Part shown: positions 1 through 5,121 of the stretch, piece after piece
Numbering within the stretch: the stretch's first letter is position 1
Layout of the letters: each line of letters opens with the position of its first letter
Origin: Bacillota bacterium
Lineage (GTDB): Bacteria > Bacillota_A > Clostridia > Peptostreptococcales > Anaerovoracaceae
Direction: 5' to 3'
Assembly (NCBI GenBank): GCA_017556895.1
Contig: JAFYLX010000002.1
Coordinates: 1 to 12,633, forward strand
DNA length: 12,633 nt
Notes under the pieces: generated by a model
The model's database searches: none
Told to the model about the DNA's origin: nothing
Seen by the model: only the letters and a program-made list of their open reading frames with translations
Translations under genes and position numbers: made by a program

Positions 1-771
1 CAATTTAATGGAAGTTCCGGATATGAAGAGGCGGCTGCTCAGGGTTTAATGGCTGGTATTAATGCTTCTCTTAAGATTTCTGGCAAAAAACCACTAGTTC
101 TAGGAAGAGACGAGGCTTATATTGGCGTTCTAATCGACGATTTAGTGACTAAAGGTACTAATGAGCCTTACAGAATAATGACGTCCAGAGCGGAATATAG
201 ACTGGTTTTAAGACAAGACAACGCAGATTTGCGTTTAACAGACAAGGGATATGAGGTTGGACTGGCTTCTGAAGAGAGATATCAGCGTTATTTAACTAAA
301 AAAGAGAATGTTGCTAAGGAATTTGAAAGATTAACAGAAAAGTCATTCACTCCTGCAGAAGTTAACGCATTCTTAGAAGCTCATGGTACTTCTCCTGTTC
401 AGTCTAGAATTTCAATGGCAGAAATGTTAAAGAGACCTCAGATTACTTATGATGACTTAGCCGAAATCGATGATGAAACTAGACCTGGTCTATCTTATCA
501 CGAAATTACTCAGCTTGAAGTACAGATTAAGTACGAAGGATATATCCAGAAGCAGATTAACCAGATTGAAAGATTCAAGAAGCTTGAAGATAAGAAGTTA
601 AGCCAAGATATCGAATACAAAGAAATCGAAGGTTTAAGAATCGAAGCAGCTCAGAAGCTTGATCAGATTAAGCCAGAATCAGTTGGCCAGGCTTCAAGAA
701 TTTCAGGTGTTTCACCTGCAGATATTAACGTACTTTTAGTTTATTTAGAAAAGAAGAGAAGGGCAAAATAG
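1..771 (+). CDS. mnmG: tRNA uridine-5-carboxymethylaminomethyl modification enzyme MnmG (GidA), 3' part
   Basis: The 5' end is cut by the window edge. The reading frame is open from base 1 and begins [19 protein letters not shown], which corresponds to the conserved [10 protein letters not shown](M/V)AGINA segment of MnmG, so the methionine at base 49 is internal. The visible 256 residues hold the end of the FAD-binding body, the [19 protein letters not shown] segment and the helical C-terminal domain (YEGYIQKQ...IERFKKLE...LRIEAAQKL...[15 protein letters not shown]) that docks MnmE and tRNA. With MnmE, the enzyme installs the (carboxymethyl)aminomethyl group on wobble U34 of certain tRNAs in the cytoplasm. 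The TAG stop shares its last base with the GTG start of rsmG, which implies translational coupling. Identification is very secure; only the C-terminal portion, roughly 40% of a usual ~625-residue protein, is visible. Confidence 0.97.
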   Translation, partial: QFNGSSGYEEAAAQGLMAGINASLKISGKKPLVLGRDEAYIGVLIDDLVTKGTNEPYRIMTSRAEYRLVLRQDNADLRLTDKGYEVGLASEERYQRYLTKKENVAKEFERLTEKSFTPAEVNAFLEAHGTSPVQSRISMAEMLKRPQITYDDLAEIDDETRPGLSYHEITQLEVQIKYEGYIQKQINQIERFKKLEDKKLSQDIEYKEIEGLRIEAAQKLDQIKPESVGQASRISGVSPADINVLLVYLEKKRRAK

Positions 772-1481
772 TGAAACAGCTTATTGATTACCTTGAAAAA
801 AATAAGATTCCATACAGCGAAGAAACAATTAGAAAATTTGACGCATATAGAGGTGGAATCTTGCAGTGGAACGAATTCGTCAATTTAACTGCAATTAGAG
901 ATCCCGAAGAATTTACAATGAAGCATTTTGTGGACTCCGTTACTTGTTTCAATCTTCCTGAATATCAGGATGCCGAAACAGTATTAGACTTAGGTACGGG
1001 AGCGGGATTCCCTGGAGTTCCTCTTGCAATCCTATCTCCGGAAAAGGAATTCGTGCTTGTAGACTCACTAAACAAACGTCTAAAAATTATTGATGAACTG
1101 TGTGAAACCATTGGAATTACTAATGTTAAGACGGTTCACGGTAGAGCGGAAGACCTTGCGAAGAACAAGGAGCATAGAGAAAGATATCATATCTGTGTAT
1201 CAAGAGCAGTAGCTAATTTATCAACATTAAGCGAATATTGTCTACCTTTTGTGAGAATGGGCGGATATATGATGGCATATAAAGGTGCCGATGCTGCTAA
1301 GGAAGCTGACGAAGCAAAGAAGGCAATTAAACTTTTAGGAGGAAGCCTTCACAAGACTTTTGATACTCCAATCGATGCTTCCGCAGAAGAACATAAGATT
1401 TTATTGATTAAAAAGGTGTCCCAGACACCATCGAAATATCCAAGAAAAGCCGGAAGTCCGGCGAAAGAACCCCTAAAGTAA
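771..1481 (+). CDS. rsmG: 16S rRNA (guanine-527-N7)-methyltransferase RsmG (GidB)
   Basis: This 236-residue SAM-dependent methyltransferase modifies G527 of 16S rRNA; in other bacteria its loss gives low-level streptomycin resistance. The glycine-rich SAM motif VLDLGTGAGFPGVPLAIL begins at residue 71, followed by the LVDSLNKRLKIIDEL acidic-loop strand and a later SRAVANL segment typical of RsmG. The C-terminus KYPRKAGSPAKEPL is a family hallmark. It starts with GTG, whose first base is the last base of the mnmG stop codon, so it probably depends on translation of mnmG. The length is normal for the family. The final codons contain the left arm of the downstream terminator and, just before it, a GCCGG-AAGT-CCGGC dyad (1449-1462), so the 3' end of the gene is constrained by RNA structure as well as by protein sequence. 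Confidence 0.97.
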   Translation: MKQLIDYLEKNKIPYSEETIRKFDAYRGGILQWNEFVNLTAIRDPEEFTMKHFVDSVTCFNLPEYQDAETVLDLGTGAGFPGVPLAILSPEKEFVLVDSLNKRLKIIDELCETIGITNVKTVHGRAEDLAKNKEHRERYHICVSRAVANLSTLSEYCLPFVRMGGYMMAYKGADAAKEADEAKKAIKLLGGSLHKTFDTPIDASAEEHKILLIKKVSQTPSKYPRKAGSPAKEPLK

Positions 1482-1500
1482 GAAATTTAGGGGTTTTTTT
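1468..1500 (+). terminator. Intrinsic terminator ending the mnmG-rsmG unit
   Basis: A 10-bp perfect stem, AACCCCTAAA (1468-1477) with TTTAGGGGTT (1486-1495), closes an 8-base loop and runs into seven T residues (1494-1500). The left arm and the loop cover the last rsmG codons and its TAA stop (1479-1481). This separates the tRNA/rRNA modification genes from noc. Confidence 0.9.
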
Positions 1501-1517
1501 GTGCATAAAACTTGTAA

Positions 1518-1546
1518 TTGACCCATTCGGGAAATGTTATTATTTT
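1518..1546 (+). promoter_or_regulatory. Candidate promoter of noc with a GGGAAA/TTTCCC dyad
   Basis: The gap between the rsmG terminator and noc must contain the noc promoter. The best sigma-A-like reading is TTGACC (1518-1523), a 17-base spacer, then TATTTT (1541-1546). TTGTAA (1512-1517) with TGTTAT (1535-1540), also 17 bases apart, is an alternative. With the first reading the transcript would start close to the Shine-Dalgarno run AAGGGGGGAT (about 1550-1559), which weakens it. GGGAAA (1529-1534) and TTTCCC (1544-1549) form an inverted repeat across the core promoter and resemble half-sites of the Noc-binding sequence. Confidence 0.35.
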
Positions 1547-1564
1547 CCCAAGGGGGGATAAGAA

Positions 1565-2398
1565 ATGGAACGAAAGAAAAGGGGAATATTTGGGTTTGCA
1601 ACTAGCGATAATAACTTAGAAGTTACATATGTTTCAATTGATAAGATATTTGCGAACCCATCTCAGCCAAGAAAATATTTCAAAGATGAAGCCATAGAAG
1701 AACTATGCGGGTCAATTAAGGAGTACGGAGTGTTACAACCCATACTTCTTCGTGATGATGGAAAGGGCTATACTATAATTGCGGGTGAAAGAAGATTTAA
1801 AGCGGCTAAAATGGCCGGACTTAACAAGATACCCGCAATAATAAAGTCTATGGAGAATAGGGAAGTGGCCTTAATAGCGTTGGTTGAAAATGTTCAAAGG
1901 GAAGATTTGAATTTTCTTGAAGAAGCAAGAGGCTATAAGAAGTTAATGGATGATTTCGGCCTTACTCAGACTGAAATCGCAGAGAAAATGAATAAAAAAC
2001 AATCCACTATTTCAAATAAAATTAGGCTTCTAACTTTGCCGGAGGAAATACAAAAAAGCATACTCGAAAATGATCTTACGGAAAGACATGCAAGGGCACT
2101 GCTTAAACTTGGCGATGAAGATGACCGCAAACAGGTGATAAAGAGGATAGTTAATAATAATTTAAACGTAAAGCAGACAGAACGGTTAATAGAAGAAATA
2201 CAAAGTAAAAAAGAAGAGGCTCTTCGAAAGAAAAATAAAATAAATTATATAAGCTATAAGATATATTTAAATACACTCCGCAAGGCTTTCAATCAGATTA
2301 AAGAAATGGAAAAAAATGCCATTTTTGAGCAAGAGGACAAGGGAGAGTATTTAGAAGTCAAGATTATTCTTCCTAAAAAAGATAGATGTTTCACGTGA
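1565..2398 (+). CDS. noc: Nucleoid occlusion protein Noc (ParB/Spo0J family, CTP-binding clamp)
   Basis: Noc is a ParB paralogue that binds dispersed chromosomal sites, spreads as a CTP-dependent clamp and attaches to the membrane to keep FtsZ from dividing over the nucleoid. The 277-residue product has a short N-terminal segment MERKKRGIFGF that matches the position and style of the Noc membrane-targeting amphipathic helix. The CTP-binding boxes follow (QPRKYF at 34-39, IIAGERRF at 71-78, ENVQREDLN at 108-116), then a helix-turn-helix (KKQSTISNKIRLLTLP, 144-159). TERHARALL (172-180) and NLNVKQTERLIEEI are typical of Noc rather than ParB. Residues aligned with the four known specificity positions are Q146, K152, T157 and R174, close to the Noc set (Q,K,K,R). 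It has a purine-rich AAGGGGGG SD. Its stop codon lies inside the parS site, and the gene sits at the canonical place between rsmG and parA. Confidence 0.9.
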   Translation: MERKKRGIFGFATSDNNLEVTYVSIDKIFANPSQPRKYFKDEAIEELCGSIKEYGVLQPILLRDDGKGYTIIAGERRFKAAKMAGLNKIPAIIKSMENREVALIALVENVQREDLNFLEEARGYKKLMDDFGLTQTEIAEKMNKKQSTISNKIRLLTLPEEIQKSILENDLTERHARALLKLGDEDDRKQVIKRIVNNNLNVKQTERLIEEIQSKKEEALRKKNKINYISYKIYLNTLRKAFNQIKEMEKNAIFEQEDKGEYLEVKIILPKKDRCFT

Positions 2399-2414
2399 AA
2401 CATCTATCTTTTTT
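2375..2414. terminator. 40-bp perfect palindrome: terminator-like hairpin with parS at its centre
   Basis: Bases 2375-2394 are the exact reverse complement of 2395-2414. Six A residues, then a 12-bp stem (GATAGATGTTTC with GAAACATCTATC) around an ACGT loop, then a run of seven T (2409-2415), give a classic intrinsic terminator for noc. Because the palindrome has A- and T-tracts on both sides, it could in principle work in either direction. The centre is the parS centromere. The noc stop TGA (2396-2398) is within it, so the last noc codons, the terminator and parS all share the same bases. Confidence 0.8.
2387..2402. promoter_or_regulatory. parS: parS centromere site (ParB loading site)
   Basis: TGTTTCACGTGAAACA is a perfect 16-bp palindrome and matches the widely conserved bacterial parS consensus TGTTNCACGTGAAACA at every defined position. 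ParB loads here, binds CTP, closes as a clamp and slides to build the partition complex that ParA/Soj and SMC act on. Its location between noc and parA, next to the genes for its own binding proteins, is typical. It overlaps the 3' end of noc. Confidence 0.95.
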
Positions 2415-2425
2415 TATAATAAATA

Positions 2426-2454
2426 TAGCAATGAATAAAAAAATATTATATAAT
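2426..2454 (+). promoter_or_regulatory. Candidate parA-parB promoter
   Basis: After the palindrome, an AT-rich stretch holds a perfect TATAAT (2449-2454) 31 bases before the TTG start of parA. The hexamer 17 bases upstream, TAGCAA (2426-2431), is a poor -35 match. A second perfect TATAAT (2415-2420) directly abuts the palindrome, but its -35 would fall in parS. Any promoter here lies within about 50 bp of parS, so ParB spreading could repress it. This is inferred from sequence match only. Confidence 0.4.
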
Positions 2455-2484
2455 AACACCATACGTAAAAAAGGAGGAACTATT

Positions 2485-3255
2485 TTGGGAAAGGCAATAG
2501 CGATATTCAACCAGAAGGGCGGAGTTGGTAAGACAACTACAAATATCAACTTAGCGGCATGTCTGGCTTTAAGAGGAAAAAAAGTATTAGTTTTAGATAT
2601 AGATCCACAGGGTAATACAACAAGTGGTCTTGGCATTGCCAAGAAGGAACTTGAAGACACTGTGTATAATATTTTAGTAGATAATGATTATGATCCTAGA
2701 AATGCAATTATCGAAACGGGTGTTGAAAATCTTGACTTAATCCCTGCAAGCGTTGATTTAGCAGGTGCAGAGGTTGAATTAGTTCAGGTTGAAGGAAGAG
2801 AAAAGGCATTAAAGATAGGAATTGAAAAGATTAAGGATAACTATGACTATATCTTTATCGACTGTCCACCATCACTAGGATTACTTACAATTAACTCATT
2901 AGCAGCAGTGGATAGCGTTCTTATTCCTATTCAGTGTGAGTTCTACGCGCTGGAAGGGGTTAGCCAGCTTGTGAGCACAATTGAGTTAGTAAAGAAGAGT
3001 TTGAATCCTGCACTAGAAGTTCAGGGTGTTATTCTAAGCATGTTCGATGGCAGAACAAATTTATCTGCACAGGTTGTTCAGGAAGTAAAGAGATACTTCG
3101 GAGGAAAAGTATATTCAACTGTTATTCCACGTAACGTAAGACTCGCAGAAGCACCAAGCTATGGATTACCGATTACATTATACGATCCAAAGTCTAAAGG
3201 GGCAGAAGCATATATGGAATTCTCAGAAGAATTTATCGAACTGGAGGAAGAATAA
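2485..3255 (+). CDS. parA: Chromosome partitioning ATPase ParA (Soj)
   Basis: This is a deviant Walker-type ATPase that cycles on the nucleoid, moves or orders ParB-parS complexes and, in Bacillus, also regulates DnaA. I choose the TTG at 2485: it has a strong AAGGAGG SD (2471-2477) seven bases upstream and gives MGKAIAIFNQKGGVGKTT, the normal family N-terminus. An in-frame ATG at 2386 lies inside parS and would overlap noc and the hairpin, so it is not credible. The product is 256 residues. Motifs are Walker A KGGVGKTT (11-18), DIDPQGN (38-44), Walker B-like FIDCPPS (around D126) and the LSMFDGRTNLS and PRNVRLAEAPSYGLP segments typical of Soj. The C-terminus IELEEE encodes the GGAGG SD of parB, which starts two bases after the stop. 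Confidence 0.96.
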   Translation: MGKAIAIFNQKGGVGKTTTNINLAACLALRGKKVLVLDIDPQGNTTSGLGIAKKELEDTVYNILVDNDYDPRNAIIETGVENLDLIPASVDLAGAEVELVQVEGREKALKIGIEKIKDNYDYIFIDCPPSLGLLTINSLAAVDSVLIPIQCEFYALEGVSQLVSTIELVKKSLNPALEVQGVILSMFDGRTNLSAQVVQEVKRYFGGKVYSTVIPRNVRLAEAPSYGLPITLYDPKSKGAEAYMEFSEEFIELEEE

Positions 3256-3256
3256 T

Positions 3257-4174
3257 ATGGCGGCACCAAAAAAAGGTGGTTTAGGTAGAGGACTTGATGC
3301 TCTTTTCGCTGATGTTCCCGTTAAAGAACCGGTAAAAGATGAAAAGAAAGTGAAGAAGTCAAAGGAATCCGCAAGCGAAAATGTTAATGATGCAGATTCT
3401 GTAAAATATATAAAGATTCACGATATAATGCCGAATGTTAACCAGCCAAGAAAAACATTCAATGAAGAAAAGATAGAAGAACTGGCTGCATCAATCAAGG
3501 AACACGGCATTATTCAGCCAATCGTAGTAAGAAAGCATGATAAGGGATATGAAATCGTAGCAGGTGAAAGAAGATGGCGTGCTGCAATGAAAGCAGAGTT
3601 ATCTCAAGTTCCTTGTTTGATTAGAGAACTTGATGATGAGCAGAACATGCTTATAGCTATCATCGAAAACATGCAGAGAGAAGATCTTAACCCTATTGAA
3701 GAAGCCGAAGGTTTAAGACAGATGACTGATACTTTCGGAATGACTCAGGAACAGGTTTCAAAGAGTGTAGGTAAGAGTAGACCATACATTACTAACTGCA
3801 TGAGACTACTTAAGCTTCCTGAATATGTCAAAGACAGTATTGCAGACGGAAGACTATCAGCAGGACACGGAAGAACTCTTATTACCTTAAAGAATGAAGA
3901 AGAAAGAAAAGCTCTTTGGGAAAGAATTCTAAACGAAGGACTATCCGTACGTGAGGCAGAAAAGTTAGCGGCACAGGAAGACAAACCAAAGAAACGTAAG
4001 CCTGCGACAAAGAGAAAAGATCCGAACACTGCTAGAGTAGAGGAGGAGCTAAAGGCTGCTCTAGGAACAAAGGTAGTCATAAACAATACAGGAAATAAAG
4101 GCAAAATTGAGATAGAATATTACTCAAAAGATGAACTGGAGAGATTAATAGAACTATTGAAATCACTTGCTTAA
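3257..4174 (+). CDS. parB: Chromosome partitioning protein ParB (Spo0J)
   Basis: ParB is a CTP-dependent DNA clamp that loads at parS and recruits SMC. The start is ATG 3257, with GGAGG (3243-3247) nine bases upstream; an earlier in-frame ATG within parA has no such support. The 305-residue protein begins with the conserved KKGGLGRGLDALF motif used to stimulate ParA. It continues with a charged linker, the CTPase domain (QPRKTF from 63, VAGERRWRAA 101-110, ENMQREDLNPIEEAEG 137-152), the helix-turn-helix (VGKSRPYITNCMRLLKLP, 171-188), SAGHGRTL and a C-terminal dimerisation domain (IEIEYYSKDELERLIELLKSL). Residues at the four ParB/Noc specificity positions are R175, C181, K186 and G203; R and G are the parS-reading choices. 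It forms an operon with parA. Confidence 0.96.
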   Translation: MAAPKKGGLGRGLDALFADVPVKEPVKDEKKVKKSKESASENVNDADSVKYIKIHDIMPNVNQPRKTFNEEKIEELAASIKEHGIIQPIVVRKHDKGYEIVAGERRWRAAMKAELSQVPCLIRELDDEQNMLIAIIENMQREDLNPIEEAEGLRQMTDTFGMTQEQVSKSVGKSRPYITNCMRLLKLPEYVKDSIADGRLSAGHGRTLITLKNEEERKALWERILNEGLSVREAEKLAAQEDKPKKRKPATKRKDPNTARVEEELKAALGTKVVINNTGNKGKIEIEYYSKDELERLIELLKSLA

Positions 4175-4181
4175 AGGAGGA

Positions 4182-4197
4182 TGTTTCACATGAAACT
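4182..4197. promoter_or_regulatory. Degenerate parS-like site at the DUF1294 start codon
   Basis: TGTTTCACATGAAACT matches the parS consensus except at positions 9 (G to A) and 16 (A to T). It lies eight bases after the parB stop codon, between the AAAGGAGG SD and the start codon of the next gene, whose ATG (4190-4192) is within the site. Weak ParB binding here is possible but unproven. Confidence 0.45.
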
Positions 4198-4462
4198 ATT
4201 GTTTCTTTTAATGCTTACATGGAACGTTATTACGTTCATCATCATGGGTATCGACAAGTTTAAGGCTAAGCATGACAAAATGAGAATCAGTGAAAAGAAT
4301 CTTCTGTTATGCTCATTATTTATGGGTGCAGTTGGCATCGGTTTAGGCATGATGGCATTTAGACACAAGACTAGAAAAATCAAATTCCAGGTTCTTGTGC
4401 CTATAACATTAATAATAAATGCAGCGGTTATATACGGACTGTTTTATTACAACATAGTTTAG
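4190..4462 (+). CDS. DUF1294 family small membrane protein
   Basis: This 90-residue protein of unknown function is predicted to be an integral membrane protein with about three hydrophobic helices. The DUF1294 pattern is clear: an N-terminal helix ending WNVITFIIMGIDKFKAK, a polar loop with RISE, a second glycine-rich helix and then the diagnostic FRHKTRKIKF, followed by a last hydrophobic helix. I start at ATG 4190, not ATG 4181: the SD AAAGGAGG (4173-4180) directly abuts 4181 but is nine bases from 4190. It follows parB by 15 bases and may be read with it. A hairpin closes the gene. The family has no firmly established role, so none is assigned. Confidence 0.88.
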   Translation: MKLLFLLMLTWNVITFIIMGIDKFKAKHDKMRISEKNLLLCSLFMGAVGIGLGMMAFRHKTRKIKFQVLVPITLIINAAVIYGLFYYNIV

Positions 4463-4466
4463 GAGG

Positions 4467-4491
4467 AAGTCCCTCGTTTAGAGGGACTTTT
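4467..4491 (+). terminator. Hairpin between DUF1294 and sprT-like gene (weak terminator or structured SD spacer)
   Basis: A 9-bp perfect stem (AAGTCCCTC 4467-4475 with GAGGGACTT 4481-4489) with a five-base loop is followed by only four T (4488-4491) and then TATTATT. It could be a modest intrinsic terminator. Alternatively, AGGAGG (4461-4466) lies immediately before the stem and the next ATG lies eight bases after it, so the folded hairpin would bring the SD to normal distance from the sprT-like start. Confidence 0.6.
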
Positions 4492-4497
4492 ATTATT

Positions 4498-5010
4498 ATG
4501 AAAAAACAAGAACTAAAAGCTTTTACAAATCAATTGGCTAGGGAACTTATAAGCATTGGAATCCCAATATCTACAAGCATCGAAGATATCGTTATAAATA
4601 CAAGGGCAAAGTCAAGATTTGGGGCGTGTAAGGCTAAGAAAAGCAAACTAGGAATAAAGAAGTTCACTATCGAAATATCTGAAGAGGTACTAGAGTGTGA
4701 AACAAAAGATCTAGCCGCAATTATAATTCATGAATTACTCCACACTTGCAAAGGATGTTTTAATCATGGAAATAAATGGAAATTATACTGCGACCAAGTA
4801 GAACAAAAGCTTGGCTACAAGATAACTAGAACAACAAAGTACGAAGATTTAGGACTAGAAAGACCAAAAGAAAAAGAAGAAATAAAATATTTGGTTAAAT
4901 GTTCCGGGTGCGGGGCAGAATTCCCAAGGAAAAGAATGTGTAATCTAGTCAAAACTCCAGAGCGTTATAGATGTGGCAAATGCGGGAATATCTTGTATTT
5001 ATCAAGGTAA
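4498..5010 (+). CDS. SprT-like zinc metalloprotein
   Basis: This 170-residue protein has the SprT-like fold signature. A predicted zinc-binding HELLH motif (H78, E79, H82) lies in AAIIIHELLHTCKGC, with a third likely ligand at H90 in NHGNKWK. A C-terminal zinc ribbon follows, with C135/C138 (CSGCGAEF) and C159/C162 (CGKCG). SprT-domain proteins include the DNA-protein crosslink protease Spartan and the uncharacterised bacterial SprT; the substrate here is unknown. The ATG at 4498 comes straight after a hairpin, and no conventional SD lies between them. The nearest SD candidates are AGGAGG before the hairpin or GAGGG inside its right arm. Codon use is richer in ATA and AAA than parB or dnaB, suggesting weaker expression. 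Family assignment is confident; protease activity is an inference. Confidence 0.87.
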   Translation: MKKQELKAFTNQLARELISIGIPISTSIEDIVINTRAKSRFGACKAKKSKLGIKKFTIEISEEVLECETKDLAAIIIHELLHTCKGCFNHGNKWKLYCDQVEQKLGYKITRTTKYEDLGLERPKEKEEIKYLVKCSGCGAEFPRKRMCNLVKTPERYRCGKCGNILYLSR

Positions 5011-5028
5011 AATCCCTACATCTTGTAG

Positions 5029-5057
5029 ATGAAAAATGTTTTTAAATGTGCTATAAT
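5029..5057 (+). promoter_or_regulatory. Extended -10 promoter of the gdpP-rplI-dnaB operon
   Basis: A perfect TATAAT (5052-5057) is preceded by TGC, giving the extended -10 form TGnTATAAT. A partial -35 box, ATGAAA (5029-5034, four of six matches), lies 17 bases upstream. Transcription would begin near 5064 and give a leader of about 58 bases before the gdpP start, with a small TGCCC-ATA-GGGCA hairpin at 5080-5092. It lies right after the sprT-like gene. Confidence 0.75.
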
Positions 5058-5121
5058 ATACGGATAATATGCCGAACTATGCCCATAGGGCAGAATATCA
5101 CAAAACAAACACGGAGAAGCC

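Noticed and set aside
2386..2484. A longer ParA starting at ATG 2386 with the peptide MFHVKHLSFF
   Set aside because: The ATG is inside parS, overlaps the noc end and the hairpin, lacks an SD and adds 33 residues outside the family. The TTG at 2485 has AAGGAGG at ideal spacing and gives the normal N-terminus.
3161..3256. A longer ParB starting at ATG 3161 inside parA
   Set aside because: No SD, a 95-base overlap with parA, and the conserved ParB N-terminus (KKGGLGRGLDALF) begins just after ATG 3257.
4181..4189. DUF1294 start at ATG 4181
   Set aside because: The SD AAAGGAGG ends at 4180 and would touch this ATG; ATG 4190 has nine-base spacing.
4697..4704. GTGAAACA parS half-site in the sprT-like gene (another at 771-778)
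   Set aside because: The opposite half is absent in both cases; ParB loading needs the full palindrome.
5011..5030. CTACA-TCT-TGTAG / CATCT-TGT-AGATG dyads after the sprT-like gene as a terminator
   Set aside because: Only five-base-pair stems, mutually exclusive, and not followed by a T-run.
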